From Meira nashicola (Eukaryota; Basidiomycota; Exobasidiomycetes; Exobasidiales; Brachybasidiaceae), in the NCBI GenBank assembly GCA_001600355.1, contig BCJU01000005.1:1-64000 (forward strand): 64,000 nt of DNA. Reading direction: 5' to 3'. Shown piece after piece: positions 39,705-49,807 of the stretch. The notes under the pieces are model-generated. The model searched no databases. It saw only the letters and a list, made by a program, of their open reading frames with translations, and was not told the origin of the DNA. How positions within the stretch are numbered: the stretch's first letter is position 1; each line of letters starts with the position of its first letter. The translations under genes and the position numbers were made by a program.

Positions 39705-42461
39705 ATGAACAGTGGACAGAGAAGCCTACGATCAGGGCTATCGGCCTTCCTTCTGCTTATGACAATTTGTTTTGTTCAATCCGTATACGGTTCAAGCAGA
39801 AGGCCTCTACCTCTAAAACAGCTAACGCATATTAGCAATATTCGTTTAGAACGGGCAACAGGATTGTTCAACGAGAAAAGGTCGCTGAATTCTTCCACAA
39901 CTTCCAATCTTGGATCGATCTCTCATTCGGATCAATTCCGACTTTCATTTGAAGCTTTCGATAATATCTTTCATCTTCACTTACAGCCTACCGAACACCT
40001 TGTTCCTTCAACGGGCGCAACTGTTCGATATACTTCTTATGATCCAGAAACGGGACAAGATGTAGTCTCCAAAACAGAAACAATCTTTCCACATGACATT
40101 CGTGCATATCATGGTGTTGTGATGCATAAATATTACACCGCCAAAAGACTTGCTGAAGATCGGATAGGATTACGAAGAGATCTTGACACAAATACATTCT
40201 CGGAAACGGATGAAGGTGTGATGGGAACAGCTTCGATCATTTTGCATGACGATGGAACCGAAAGCGGAAAGCCAAGCTTTGAAGGTACATTTGATTGGGC
40301 AGGCAACGAACACATTATTCAACTACCCCTCAATTACCAATCCAGTCGATCCTCTCACGACCCAAATCTGAGAAAGAGAGCAGTAGAAGATGGTTCCTTG
40401 GTTCTACATAGAAGGTCTGATCGAATGAGCTGGCCAGAAGCTCATCTTTTGAACATTAGAACAGAAGAACAGGATGATCAAGTTGGTTGTAACGCCGATG
40501 GATACGATTTCAATGCCAATCACGCCCTTCGTTTGCCATCTAGTAACGAAGACGATTTGCCAAACACTCTTTCGCCATTCTCTTTCTTCGCCCTTCCCTA
40601 TCAACCAAAAATTGGACGTAGGAGTGTGTTTCCCAACCTTTTGAACGGTGAGCTGTTCGGCAAACACTCTCGTAGACACAATCTCGCCACATCGACGAAC
40701 GGTTATTCGTATCATGAAGCTTTCGTTAAAAGACAAGGCGGTGCGGATGTTTTAGGTGGAACGAATAATGATTCATACATTGATGATATAGGTTCCAAGA
40801 CTGGATGTCCAAATGCAAATCGTGTCGTTTATATGGGTATTGCTACCGATTGCACATACACAGCCCGATTCAGCAATTCTTCTGCAACGCGCATTCAAGT
40901 CTTAAACGATATGAATACGGTTTCAAACATCTATAGATCCACATTCCGAGTTTCTTTGGGTGTCGTTCAATTGGATATTCGTGATGCGAATAATTGTCCT
41001 TCCTCAGGTCAGGGAAATGCTAGATGGAATCAACAATGCAGTGATTCATACACTTTGGATCAAAGATTGAGCGATTTCAGTTCTTGGCGTGCTAACCAAA
41101 ATGCCAACGGAACAGGTCTTTGGCATTTGTTAACGACATGTCTTTCAGGATCCGAAGTGGGAGTTGCTTGGCTGGGTACACTTTGTAAGACTGACTCTTC
41201 TGGATCAGGAAGTAGCGTAGTAAGTGGAACAGGTGTTACTGCTTCTACCGAGAATGAAGCTCAAACAATGGCACACGAAATCGGACACAACTTTGGAGCC
41301 GTTCATGACTGCATTCAAAATTGTGCAATCAACGGAAATACGGCAAGACAAAATGCAGGAAGCGGTCCTATTTGTTGTCCACGTTCGTCTTCGAGTTGCA
41401 ATTCTAATGCGGCATACATTATGAGCCCTTATTCGGCTCAAGCTACCTCGGATTTTTCACCTTGTTCGATCGGAAACATTTGCTCAATGTTGGGACAAGG
41501 CTTGGATACTTCATGTGTTGTGGACCCTTCGCAAAGTGGACGTGAAACTTTGAGTGTTCAACAATGTGGAAATGGTATCTTGGAACCAGGAGAGGAATGC
41601 GATGCAGGACCAAATGGATCGAATTGCTGTACAACTCAGTGCAGACTTACGTCAGGTTCCGTTTGCGATCCTGAAGGAACAGCATGCTGTACCAATCAAT
41701 GTCAATTTGCAAACTCCACTACCGTTTGTCGTCCCGCGGTGGATGATAGATGCGACACCGCTGAAACATGTACAGGAAGTAGCTCTGAATGTCCAACGGA
41801 TATTAGAAAGAACAACGGAGCATCGTGCGGAAGTGGATTACAATGTGCTGCTGGTCATTGTACTTCTCGTGATCAACAATGCAGAGAACAATCATCTTCG
41901 GGCGATTTCAACTTTACAGAAGCTTGTTCGGTTACGGCTGATAACAGTTGTTCAGTCTCTTGCGTCGATCCTTCAAGACCAAATACATGCGCTGTCTTGC
42001 AACAGAATTTCATCGATGGAACAGAATGTGGTTATGGTGGATTTTGTGAAGGTGGACAATGCAAATCAGGATCATGGCAAGATACGTTTAATTCTTGGTA
42101 CAGAAATAATCTCAGAATCAGCATTCCGGTCACAATCGTTGTCGGTATTATTATCTTGCTTGTCTTGTATGGATTGTTGAGATGTTTATGTTTACCTTTG
42201 TTCGGTCGTGCAACCGGAAGAAAGGTGACAGGAGCCACTGGCCCGGTAGCAATGCAAAATGGAAACAGGAGATCAAGAAGACAACAGTCTTCCTACAACA
42301 ATCAACCCCCACCACAACATCCTTACGGCTCAGGAGGCAATAGTTATTATCAGAATAATGCACCTGCTCCTCCGCCGCCGACTCGTCAAACGGGTGGATG
42401 GGTGGACCCTTATTCAATGAATGGCCCAATCGGCCCAGATTATCCTTCCCGTCGTGGATAA
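39705..42461 (+). CDS. Membrane-anchored ADAM-family metalloprotease
   Basis: This encodes 918 residues in one exon. A signal peptide (1-30) is followed by a prodomain with dibasic sites. The likely Kex2-type cleavage is at Lys342-Arg343 (VKR-QGG), just before the catalytic domain. The zinc site HEIGHNFGAVHD gives His524, Glu525, His528 and His534. The Met-turn is probably IMSPYS. A Cys-rich disintegrin domain follows (about 615-700, CGNGILEPGEECDAG), then a further Cys-rich part, a membrane helix at about 805-833 and a Pro/Tyr/Gly-rich cytoplasmic tail. This is the order of ADAM sheddases and of the fungal ADM proteins. It would act at the cell surface or in late secretory compartments; substrates are unknown. 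Confidence 0.9.
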   Translation: MNSGQRSLRSGLSAFLLLMTICFVQSVYGSSRRPLPLKQLTHISNIRLERATGLFNEKRSLNSSTTSNLGSISHSDQFRLSFEAFDNIFHLHLQPTEHLVPSTGATVRYTSYDPETGQDVVSKTETIFPHDIRAYHGVVMHKYYTAKRLAEDRIGLRRDLDTNTFSETDEGVMGTASIILHDDGTESGKPSFEGTFDWAGNEHIIQLPLNYQSSRSSHDPNLRKRAVEDGSLVLHRRSDRMSWPEAHLLNIRTEEQDDQVGCNADGYDFNANHALRLPSSNEDDLPNTLSPFSFFALPYQPKIGRRSVFPNLLNGELFGKHSRRHNLATSTNGYSYHEAFVKRQGGADVLGGTNNDSYIDDIGSKTGCPNANRVVYMGIATDCTYTARFSNSSATRIQVLNDMNTVSNIYRSTFRVSLGVVQLDIRDANNCPSSGQGNARWNQQCSDSYTLDQRLSDFSSWRANQNANGTGLWHLLTTCLSGSEVGVAWLGTLCKTDSSGSGSSVVSGTGVTASTENEAQTMAHEIGHNFGAVHDCIQNCAINGNTARQNAGSGPICCPRSSSSCNSNAAYIMSPYSAQATSDFSPCSIGNICSMLGQGLDTSCVVDPSQSGRETLSVQQCGNGILEPGEECDAGPNGSNCCTTQCRLTSGSVCDPEGTACCTNQCQFANSTTVCRPAVDDRCDTAETCTGSSSECPTDIRKNNGASCGSGLQCAAGHCTSRDQQCREQSSSGDFNFTEACSVTADNSCSVSCVDPSRPNTCAVLQQNFIDGTECGYGGFCEGGQCKSGSWQDTFNSWYRNNLRISIPVTIVVGIIILLVLYGLLRCLCLPLFGRATGRKVTGATGPVAMQNGNRRSRRQQSSYNNQPPPQHPYGSGGNSYYQNNAPAPPPPTRQTGGWVDPYSMNGPIGPDYPSRRG

Positions 42462-42665
42462 GTAAGCATTTCAAACGGACATTAATATATTTTTTCTTTT
42501 TCTATAATGGCAACGGCAGAAATTCTTCATAGAACACATTGCATTATCTTTTCTCTCTCTCAATTGTACATTTGCTCATCATACGAAACCCCAATCATGA
42601 TTCATTGCTCCTGTGTGTACTTGATTAGATTAACGATTGACTGAGTGTTGGTTGAATTTGTTCAA

Positions 42666-43225
42666 TTAGAGCAGAGTTGCACCTGCTAAAATGATGATAG
42701 CAAAAGTACAAAGAAGTTGTAAAGTGAAAGCAGAAGTCGGTAAAAGTGCGACAGCAGCTGCAATATAATTATCGTCAGGACCTAAAGCATTTTGACCATT
42801 TTGACCTTGTCCTTGTGCTGGAAAAGGGGCTTGATAAGTACCTGCTAAAGCACCCGAAGAAGGTAGAGGTGCAAGTGGGAATGTTATTGGTGTAGAAGAA
42901 GGTGCAATCGAAGTGATGTTTGTTTGATTGTTTGCTAGAAAGAGAAAAAGGAAGATAAGAATGGAGATCAATTTTCATCTCTCTAACTACATTTTTCATA
43001 AATCCACTCACCATTCTGTCCTGCCGTTGATGTTCGATTATTACTTGTAGTGTTGTTGGAGGATTGTGGCGAAGATGTACTGTTGTTCTGCTGATGATTG
43101 GTCTGGTTGTTTTGATTATTCTGTTGTCCTCCTTGCGCTAGAGCGAAATTTGGACCATTTTGCAATATGAGCGTGGTCAGTAGAACGATTAAAACGAAAA
43201 GTTTTCTTGAAGGAATTGTATGCAT
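42666..43225 (-). CDS. Small Asn/Gln-rich secreted protein, GPI-type tail, two exons
   Basis: Exon 1 is 43225-43012 and exon 2 is 42934-42666, read on the minus strand; the 77-nt intron starts GTGAGT and ends TTTCTAG. The joined frame gives 160 residues. A signal peptide (about 1-31) ends near FALAQ. The mature start is Asn/Gln/Ser/Thr-rich with at least six N-x-S/T sequons. A Pro/Gly/Gln-rich middle follows, and the C-terminus is a hydrophobic stretch (about 135-160) without a charged tail, as in a GPI-attachment signal. I recognise no family. It may be a wall mannoprotein or a lineage-specific surface protein. Its start is 306 bp downstream of the LRO1 stop on the same strand. Confidence 0.72.
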
Positions 43226-43531
43226 TTCAGTATCTATATCCCAGTCGATGATGGTAATACGAAATTTGAACTTAACTTTTCCAGTTTTGGTTTTAAAGCC
43301 AAAACGGGGTTGACTTGAATGCGGTGCAAAATACAAAGAATGCATTGCGTGACATATGTCTGAATTTGAATTATATGTCGCTTCCGTTTCCGAAAGGCGC
43401 TTTTGACTGACTTCTAAATACCGCGGAAGTAAGGACAATCTGAACAGTGACACACACAAAATAAAAATCCATTCTACGCAATCCGTATTAAAGTTGGAAA
43501 AAGTATATAATGATACAGAATTGCAATCCTT
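43226..43531. other. Promoter region of the small GPI-type protein
   Basis: These 306 bp separate the LRO1 stop from the next gene's ATG on the minus strand. An open frame continues upstream of that ATG but lacks a signal-peptide start, so the Met at 43225 is preferred. A CCGCGG lies near 43422. Confidence 0.4.
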
Positions 43532-45835
43532 TTACGCAGGAGGCGCATCCCAAGCAATCTTTTTAGCATATTCTCTTTCATTGGAAAAGAAGCTCTCGTT
43601 GACTGTATGTCCTAATCCAGCAGCAACTCTAAGCACAATCTCGTTCACTTTAAAACTTCCCAAAATGTCCACATGATCACCCGTTGTACTTCCACCACGT
43701 AAATCCAACGGTTCAGGTTCATGTGCGATCTCATGCGTGTATACTTTTATACCTGCTGGATTGTATCTTGGCCTCTTCCATCCTTCAACGCACATTGCGC
43801 CTAATGAATGTACAGATACCGTTCCATCACCATCTGAAAATTTGACACCTGATCGAACTTGAGGAGTTGACTTTTCATCGTGTATCGATGTATCGATCCA
43901 ACTTGTTCGAGAAGTTGGGAAGTCGAGTGGAGTTGAACTAGTTTGGTTTCCGCAATCTAGACATGTGGCCGATTCTCCTTCTGCAATAAATTCATCACGT
44001 TCATACGGTCCTTGGCTATACCAATAACTTCTTTCGGTTTGTTTGCCTACTCCATAAATGCAGTGCAACTTCATGTTCGGCGCATTAGGCAATGCGGCTT
44101 CCAATGGATTGGCCCATGTCTTCTCAATTTGATTATTCTTTTTGATTTGCTCTTCTGAATATTCAATCCCGTCTGAATAATTCTTTTGTACCATTTGTTG
44201 GAAAGTAGAGGGAGTATGTTGCAATAGCCAATTGTATGCATCACTTGCACTGAGATTGCTTTGTAAGGTATGTTGTGTGCTGGTCTCGTGTAAATTCGCT
44301 GAACCTCCAATAGGCTGTGCTGCATCTCCTGCACCTTGATAAGCAGCTCCTTCGGGCATTTTGAAAGAATACACTTTTCCATGGGATTGATCAACCGAAG
44401 ATCCTGGCTCATCATCAGGTGCCCATGTCTCATTACCCCAAACAGCGTTTCCACCTTTAATTAACATAGATGCACTTCCGGCCCATGTTTGGAAAAGTTT
44501 TGCACGTTCTCTTCTGCTGAAGAATTTTTCCAGTAAATATGCTGCCGCAGGAGGCAATTCAACTGTATCTCGCATTTCACCGGATAATAAAGCTGCCATC
44601 GCCTTTGGAACACCTAAAAATGTACCTGCAATACTGACAAATGATTCGATATGCTTATCTACCCAATCTGGACCACCGTTACCGTATCCTGGACCTTCAG
44701 CTTCTACCCACTTCATAAAGTATAGAGCGACTGTTGATCCCATCGAATGTGCTACTAAGACTGACTTCTTACCCGTCAAGAATAGATTCTGTTCAAAATG
44801 CAGTTTCAAACGTGAAAACACCCGATCACGAACTTCAAGGTTGTGGAAAGAGAGACGCCAATCGTAGGATGCAAGGGAAAGATGATTAGGATCATACCCG
44901 ATCACAGCCAATGCACGAATGATCGGATCCCAAATCCAATAACCCGAAACGAAATATGAGGCAGCATCAAGTCCTTCTGCTGGACGAACTTTGATTCCCG
45001 GAGGATCCAAGCCAGTACTTGGATCAAGACTCAATTGTCTAATCCACATTTCCTTTTGGGTAGCAATCGTACGGACCATTGACATGCTTCCCCATAATCG
45101 TTTGCGGAAAACACCTGGTTCAGTAGACCATGATTCGAGACCTGTGCTGACGATACCGGGTAATAGTACCACTGGATATTTGACTTTGAGACCTTCTTGT
45201 CGAAGTCGTTCTCCAACGGCAACTGTGAAATCCCCGTTCTCGCCCCACTTTCTTGGTACGCTAAACAAATCATTTCCCAATTGTGCCAATTCGGAAGGTA
45301 TGCTGAAAGAAGAAAGGTCGAGAGAAGATAGATTGATGCCAATATCGCTTAGTTGCTCATCGATCACGCCTCGTAAATTTTGAATATGAGATTCCAAGAC
45401 GACATGATGACTCAATGCATAAGCAAGAATTGCACCTGCCAAAATACCTGCAATAAAGAATAAACGTCTATACCGCATGTATCCTCGTTTAACATTCTCA
45501 TCTGCTGCATCATGATGAAGCCAAGGTATTTCCGATAGATCCAATTCATGAAAAGGCGTTCCTGGAGCTTTTATAGTATAACTTGTTGTACGATTCACTC
45601 CTCCTTTCGCTTTTGGACGTTTTGCACGTTCCAATACAATCTCATCTGGTAGTGAATCGACATCTAATTCTGATCCATCTTTTGTTGAAGCTTTCCATGC
45701 ATCTCTAGTATCTTGACTGTTTTTATTGCGTATTTTTGACTTTTGTGCTTGATCGGAGATTTGTGTAGAAGTGCCATTAGCCTGATCTCCTTCTCCTGCT
45801 TCGCCCGGATTTGGTGTCTTGCGTCTTTGGTTCAT
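43532..45835 (-). CDS. LRO1: Phospholipid:diacylglycerol acyltransferase
   Basis: This encodes 767 residues from the ATG at 45835; the longer frame starts only at TTG. The basic cytoplasmic N-terminus (about 120 residues) precedes one membrane helix (about 122-142). The rest is lumenal, with LCAT-type folds and the catalytic Ser364 in AHSMGS. The acid is likely Asp670 in SDGDGTV and the base His721 in GDHVDILG. FMKWVEAEGPGYGNGGPDWV and FVSIAGTFLGVPKAMAALLSGEM are PDAT-specific stretches. The enzyme moves the sn-2 acyl chain of a phospholipid to diacylglycerol, making triacylglycerol without acyl-CoA in the ER. The first motif residue is Ala where lipases often have Gly; that position varies in PDATs. 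Confidence 0.93.
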   Translation of the reverse strand: MNQRRKTPNPGEAGEGDQANGTSTQISDQAQKSKIRNKNSQDTRDAWKASTKDGSELDVDSLPDEIVLERAKRPKAKGGVNRTTSYTIKAPGTPFHELDLSEIPWLHHDAADENVKRGYMRYRRLFFIAGILAGAILAYALSHHVVLESHIQNLRGVIDEQLSDIGINLSSLDLSSFSIPSELAQLGNDLFSVPRKWGENGDFTVAVGERLRQEGLKVKYPVVLLPGIVSTGLESWSTEPGVFRKRLWGSMSMVRTIATQKEMWIRQLSLDPSTGLDPPGIKVRPAEGLDAASYFVSGYWIWDPIIRALAVIGYDPNHLSLASYDWRLSFHNLEVRDRVFSRLKLHFEQNLFLTGKKSVLVAHSMGSTVALYFMKWVEAEGPGYGNGGPDWVDKHIESFVSIAGTFLGVPKAMAALLSGEMRDTVELPPAAAYLLEKFFSRRERAKLFQTWAGSASMLIKGGNAVWGNETWAPDDEPGSSVDQSHGKVYSFKMPEGAAYQGAGDAAQPIGGSANLHETSTQHTLQSNLSASDAYNWLLQHTPSTFQQMVQKNYSDGIEYSEEQIKKNNQIEKTWANPLEAALPNAPNMKLHCIYGVGKQTERSYWYSQGPYERDEFIAEGESATCLDCGNQTSSTPLDFPTSRTSWIDTSIHDEKSTPQVRSGVKFSDGDGTVSVHSLGAMCVEGWKRPRYNPAGIKVYTHEIAHEPEPLDLRGGSTTGDHVDILGSFKVNEIVLRVAAGLGHTVNESFFSNEREYAKKIAWDAPPA

Positions 45836-46246
45836 GATAATGATCCAAGGACAAGCCAAGCAGAGACCTTTAAGTAGATGGTAGTAAGGAAAGAGGAAGT
45901 TGATCTATAGTCAAAGGTAGGATAGGAAGATTGATTGTATCTGAATGTTGCAGGCACACGGACTTCGAAAACTACAAAAAATAGTTTGGGAAAAAAAGAT
46001 ACACATTGAAGGGGCTGCAGGCGGCAGGCGGCGGCTAAACTGTTCCAATATAAAAAACCCTACAGGCTGACTAGCGTACAGATTTGTGCGTGAATCAGGT
46101 CTGTATGTAGTCTAGCAAAAGAGTGGAGGAAAATCAGGCCAAAAAAGGAATACGCTAGCAGAACTGTACATACATACATACTTATTTTTTTGATTTGTAA
46201 CACGAGTACCTGCTTTCCGCCATCATTTCAAAGGATTTTTATCTTG
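45836..46246. promoter_or_regulatory. Divergent promoter region LRO1/F-box gene
   Basis: These 411 bp contain a GC-rich stutter (GGCGGCAGGCGGCGG near 46020) and a short TACA-repeat microsatellite at about 46166-46180. No gene is supported. Confidence 0.45.
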
Positions 46247-47782
46247 ATGAAAGATGCGGCAAATATGACCTCAAATGACGAAGGGCTAGCAAGAGAGCTA
46301 AATAAGAGATTGAATTTGGATCTGTCAGCATCCTCAACACCGTCTTCTTCCAATTCAATCATCTCTGATAATGTGGCGGAGGAAATAGTAAATGTAAACG
46401 AGATTGGACAAAGTGGAGCAGAGACTGAGCAATCGACAAATAAGGATGAGGAATTGGCTAGGTTCAGAAATGCATGGAAGGAAGAAGTGTTGGGCAGAAA
46501 GCAAGGTACAACCTCGAATGAGCCTGTTAATGGAAGTCGAAATAATGAGTCAAACAGACAGAGGGATACCTATCATCCACTCAATCAGACAGATTGGATT
46601 CAAGAGCAATACGAAGATCGATTACACGAAGAAGTTACTTCTGAAATAGAAGAGAAAGATGATTTGACAGTACTAATAGAATCTCTGGCGGCAGCTGATG
46701 ATGTCGATCGAGATTTGTCCTTGGTACGATTTGAGCCGGAAGATGAAGAGGAGCCAGTCTATCTTTCAAAGTTGCCGGATGAAATTTTGCTACTAATTCT
46801 ATCATTCGTTGCTGAACCTCGCGGGCGTAGGGGAGCAGAAATACCTCGACCACAAACCATTCCTGCTCCTGTACAAAAATCTGGAGGGGGTATAAAGCCT
46901 GCTACTGAAAAGCACAATAAAAGTGTACACAATGAAGATCAACATCATGCCGAAATCGAAGCAGCTGCAGCAGAAATTAAAAATGCAGAAGAACATAACG
47001 GAGACTCTACTTCTGATCCGACAAGAGCTACTTCTTTTAAGCCTCTAACTAGGAAAGGACCTACTGGCGTTGGTGTGATTTTGGCAGGACCGGATTACAT
47101 GAGTATCGAAAGACTTGCTAGGACATGTTGGAAATTTCGACAATTGACACGAGCATGGAGCGTTTGGAAGATGATTGTTTATGAAACATTTTATCCTCCT
47201 CAAATTCCACAAAGGATATCCATCAATACTCTTTTAACGGAAAAGCATAGAAATGATTGGAGAACATTATTCATCGATCAACCAAGAGTTCGTATGAATG
47301 GAGCGTATATTGCATCTTACCAATACACTCGGCCAGGTGTTCATGAAGAAAATGTTTGGGTACGAGTGATTCATGTTGTGAAATTTTACCGATCGATTCG
47401 CTTCTTACCTGATGGACGTGTACTCTCATTCACAACCACTGATCCGCCTCAAGATACAGTTCGAAAGATGGATCCAGCATTTTACGCCAAAGGTTTTGCT
47501 ACAGGTAGATGGACTATGCATCCTGATGGTTTAGCAGATGATGAAATTTTAGGTAGACCAAAAGGTGCAAAGATCGTAATCGATGATTTGAACGATAAAA
47601 CTCTTTCAAGATATAATTTTCGTTTAATTCTTAAATTGGATGGTAGAAATCGCGGTAAATGGGATCGAATGGAAATGTTAGAATATGAAAGTATCAATTT
47701 AGTTTCGGGTGAAATTTGTCCATTACCAATGAATCACAAAAAACCTTTTCACTTTTCACCCGTTCGTAGTTATGGAATCTGA
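46247..47782 (+). CDS. F-box protein, Fbxo9/Hrt3/Pof7 type
   Basis: This encodes 511 residues from the ATG at 46247; the frame extends upstream only to a TTG. The N-terminus is disordered. The F-box starts at about residue 169 (LSKLPDEILLLILSFV). It is interrupted by a low-complexity insert of about 80 residues and resumes with YMSIERLARTCWKFRQLTR. The C-terminal domain has the Fbxo9-type block WRTLFIDQPRVRMNGAYIASYQYTR-like start, then FYRSIRFLPDGRVLS and a final beta-rich part. Such proteins bring substrates to an SCF ubiquitin ligase through Skp1. The insert inside the F-box is unusual. Length fits the family (about 450). Confidence 0.85.
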   Translation: MKDAANMTSNDEGLARELNKRLNLDLSASSTPSSSNSIISDNVAEEIVNVNEIGQSGAETEQSTNKDEELARFRNAWKEEVLGRKQGTTSNEPVNGSRNNESNRQRDTYHPLNQTDWIQEQYEDRLHEEVTSEIEEKDDLTVLIESLAAADDVDRDLSLVRFEPEDEEEPVYLSKLPDEILLLILSFVAEPRGRRGAEIPRPQTIPAPVQKSGGGIKPATEKHNKSVHNEDQHHAEIEAAAAEIKNAEEHNGDSTSDPTRATSFKPLTRKGPTGVGVILAGPDYMSIERLARTCWKFRQLTRAWSVWKMIVYETFYPPQIPQRISINTLLTEKHRNDWRTLFIDQPRVRMNGAYIASYQYTRPGVHEENVWVRVIHVVKFYRSIRFLPDGRVLSFTTTDPPQDTVRKMDPAFYAKGFATGRWTMHPDGLADDEILGRPKGAKIVIDDLNDKTLSRYNFRLILKLDGRNRGKWDRMEMLEYESINLVSGEICPLPMNHKKPFHFSPVRSYGI

Positions 47783-48088
47783 CGACATGTATCATATTAT
47801 ATACAATATCATAGATTATCATCATTTTTATAAATTGACATTTGATGCAAAATCGGCTATTGAATAAGATTTCTTCGGAAATAGCAGAAGCAGCATTTTA
47901 CCGGTTGCATACGCGTTCCATACATTGCACACTGTGCTTGTTCTCCACATCCGCAAAATTCGCACGCACGACACTTCTTTCATACCCTAGTAATGTACTG
48001 TATTGGATAAGAAGATTTCGTTTATTGAATTTCATACTTTTTACTTCCTTCTCCTTATCATATCATCATCTTAGGCAAGCGCCGCCAA
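47783..48088. other. Intergenic, promoter of NADH pyrophosphatase gene
   Basis: These 306 bp lie between two genes on the same strand, with an ACGCGT at 47911-47916. Nothing else is recognised. Confidence 0.4.
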
Positions 48089-49807
48089 ATGCTACAAAGA
48101 CTCAGACCTACCATAAAACAATTATCAAGATCAACAACTAGAATCTCACAAATCTCAAGAGTATCATCATCATCACCTTTACCCTTATTTTGTCATTCTA
48201 ACAATCCAACAATGTCAATCGGACAAACTGGACCCGGTCATCCTATGGCTATAGGAACTTTTCCTTCATTTTCAACAGTGAACTTTTATGCGGGTAATCA
48301 ACTTTCACGTGTTTCATGGTTAAGGAATAATTCAGATTTTTTAAATGATGTTTTAACTAGAGAATCAACAAGATTTATAGTTATGCAAAATTTGAATCCA
48401 ATGATTCATTCTTCTGATAAAAATGATTCAGGAGGTGGTAATTTGGCAATGTTGAAATGGCAAGATGTACGTGAAACTATAATTGAAGCTTGTGGTGCAA
48501 AGGACACAAATACGATAAACATCTTTGGACCTTCTTCACATGGACTTTCGATAGAAGAAGGTGAAGATGAAAAAACGTTTGATCGAGCAACACAAGGAAT
48601 GTCACCAACATCTATTGCATTAGTATTTTTAGGAATGGATGAAACACATTTAGAAGAAGGATCTTTGCCAGGTAATACTATTAAAAGTTCATCTTCTTCT
48701 ACTGCTCCTGCTGGAACTCCAATTTTCGCTTTATCTTTAAGTTATAGACCTCCAGGAACGTCAGAAGATGAAATTGTACCTGTTGAAAGATTAGCCGATA
48801 AGCTCACAAAAGATGGAAGATTTGATTTCGTCGATACACGTTCTCTTGCACAAGCGGGTAAATGGCCTTTACATAATGCAGCAATGGTAGCTCAAGCGAG
48901 AAGTTTGTTAGATTGGAATGAAAGACAACAATTTTGTCCTTCTTGTGGAAGAAGACAATATAGCCTTTGGGCAGGTTGGAAGCGTGCTTGTGCATCTTCT
49001 TTGATAAAAACAAAACAAGATTCATCAAAGAAATCATTCATTGAGCCATTACTGATTGATGGTAAATCACTCCAACAAGATGGTAAAGGTGATTGTGCAA
49101 CAACTCATTCTTTAAGTAACTTTTGTTATCCAAGAACGGATCCGACTGTTATCATGGCAATCGTTTCACCTGATGGAGAAAAAATTCTTTTAGGTAGACA
49201 AAAGAAATGGCCAAAAGGCTTTTATAGTTGCTTAGCTGGATTTTTAGAACCTGCAGAATCATTAGAAGAAGCAGTTAGAAGAGAAATTTTTGAAGAATCT
49301 GGAGTTTCAGTAGGAAAGGTAATTTATCATTCAAGTCAACCTTGGCCTTTTCCGGCAAATTTGATGATGGGAGCAATAGGACAAGCAATAGAGGGAAAAG
49401 ATGAAATTCGACTAGACCTTGATAATGAATTAGAAGATGCTAGATTCTTTACTCGTGAAGAAGTTTTGAACGTTTTACAATCTTCTACAATGTCAACTTT
49501 ATCAAGACATGAACTTTCAAAAATGGACGAAACTTTAAATAAAAAAGCATTAGAACAACAACAACAAAGAAAAGAACAACAATCTGGTCAAGAAAATAAA
49601 TGGAATGAAAAAGATCAAGGTAGTGTTGCAAATGTCTTATCAGAATCAACTATAGCAAGACCTAAATTCCGTATTCCCGGTCAAACTGCAATCGCTCACG
49701 TTTTAATTTCTGCTTGGGCAAAAGGTGAAGCTCATTTTCCGGAAAATACGCAAAATGATTCAAAAGTATATCGTTCAGAAGTGGAAAATACACGCGGAAG
49801 GATGTAG
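48089..49807 (+). CDS. NPY1: NADH pyrophosphatase (NudC/Npy1 Nudix hydrolase)
   Basis: This encodes 572 residues in one exon. A zinc ribbon begins with CPSCGRRQYSLWAGWKRAC at about 282 and is completed by FCYPRTDPTVI. The Nudix box GFLEPAESLEEAVRREIFEE (about 383-402) is complete, and the NADH-specific SQPWPFP signature follows. The enzyme splits NADH into NMNH and AMP and may remove NAD caps from RNA. The first 40 residues are Arg/Ser-rich without acids, like a mitochondrial presequence; an in-frame Met at 42 (48212) could start a second form. The yeast enzyme is peroxisomal, but no PTS1 is seen at this C-terminus. The zinc ribbon is split by an insert of about 40 residues, and the tail has a Gln/Lys-rich insert. 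Confidence 0.92.
   Translation: MLQRLRPTIKQLSRSTTRISQISRVSSSSPLPLFCHSNNPTMSIGQTGPGHPMAIGTFPSFSTVNFYAGNQLSRVSWLRNNSDFLNDVLTRESTRFIVMQNLNPMIHSSDKNDSGGGNLAMLKWQDVRETIIEACGAKDTNTINIFGPSSHGLSIEEGEDEKTFDRATQGMSPTSIALVFLGMDETHLEEGSLPGNTIKSSSSSTAPAGTPIFALSLSYRPPGTSEDEIVPVERLADKLTKDGRFDFVDTRSLAQAGKWPLHNAAMVAQARSLLDWNERQQFCPSCGRRQYSLWAGWKRACASSLIKTKQDSSKKSFIEPLLIDGKSLQQDGKGDCATTHSLSNFCYPRTDPTVIMAIVSPDGEKILLGRQKKWPKGFYSCLAGFLEPAESLEEAVRREIFEESGVSVGKVIYHSSQPWPFPANLMMGAIGQAIEGKDEIRLDLDNELEDARFFTREEVLNVLQSSTMSTLSRHELSKMDETLNKKALEQQQQRKEQQSGQENKWNEKDQGSVANVLSESTIARPKFRIPGQTAIAHVLISAWAKGEAHFPENTQNDSKVYRSEVENTRGRM

Noticed and set aside
41554..42180. 208-codon open frame on the + strand inside the ADAM gene
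   Set aside because: It lies in a different frame within the firmly assigned disintegrin and membrane regions, so it is a shadow frame.
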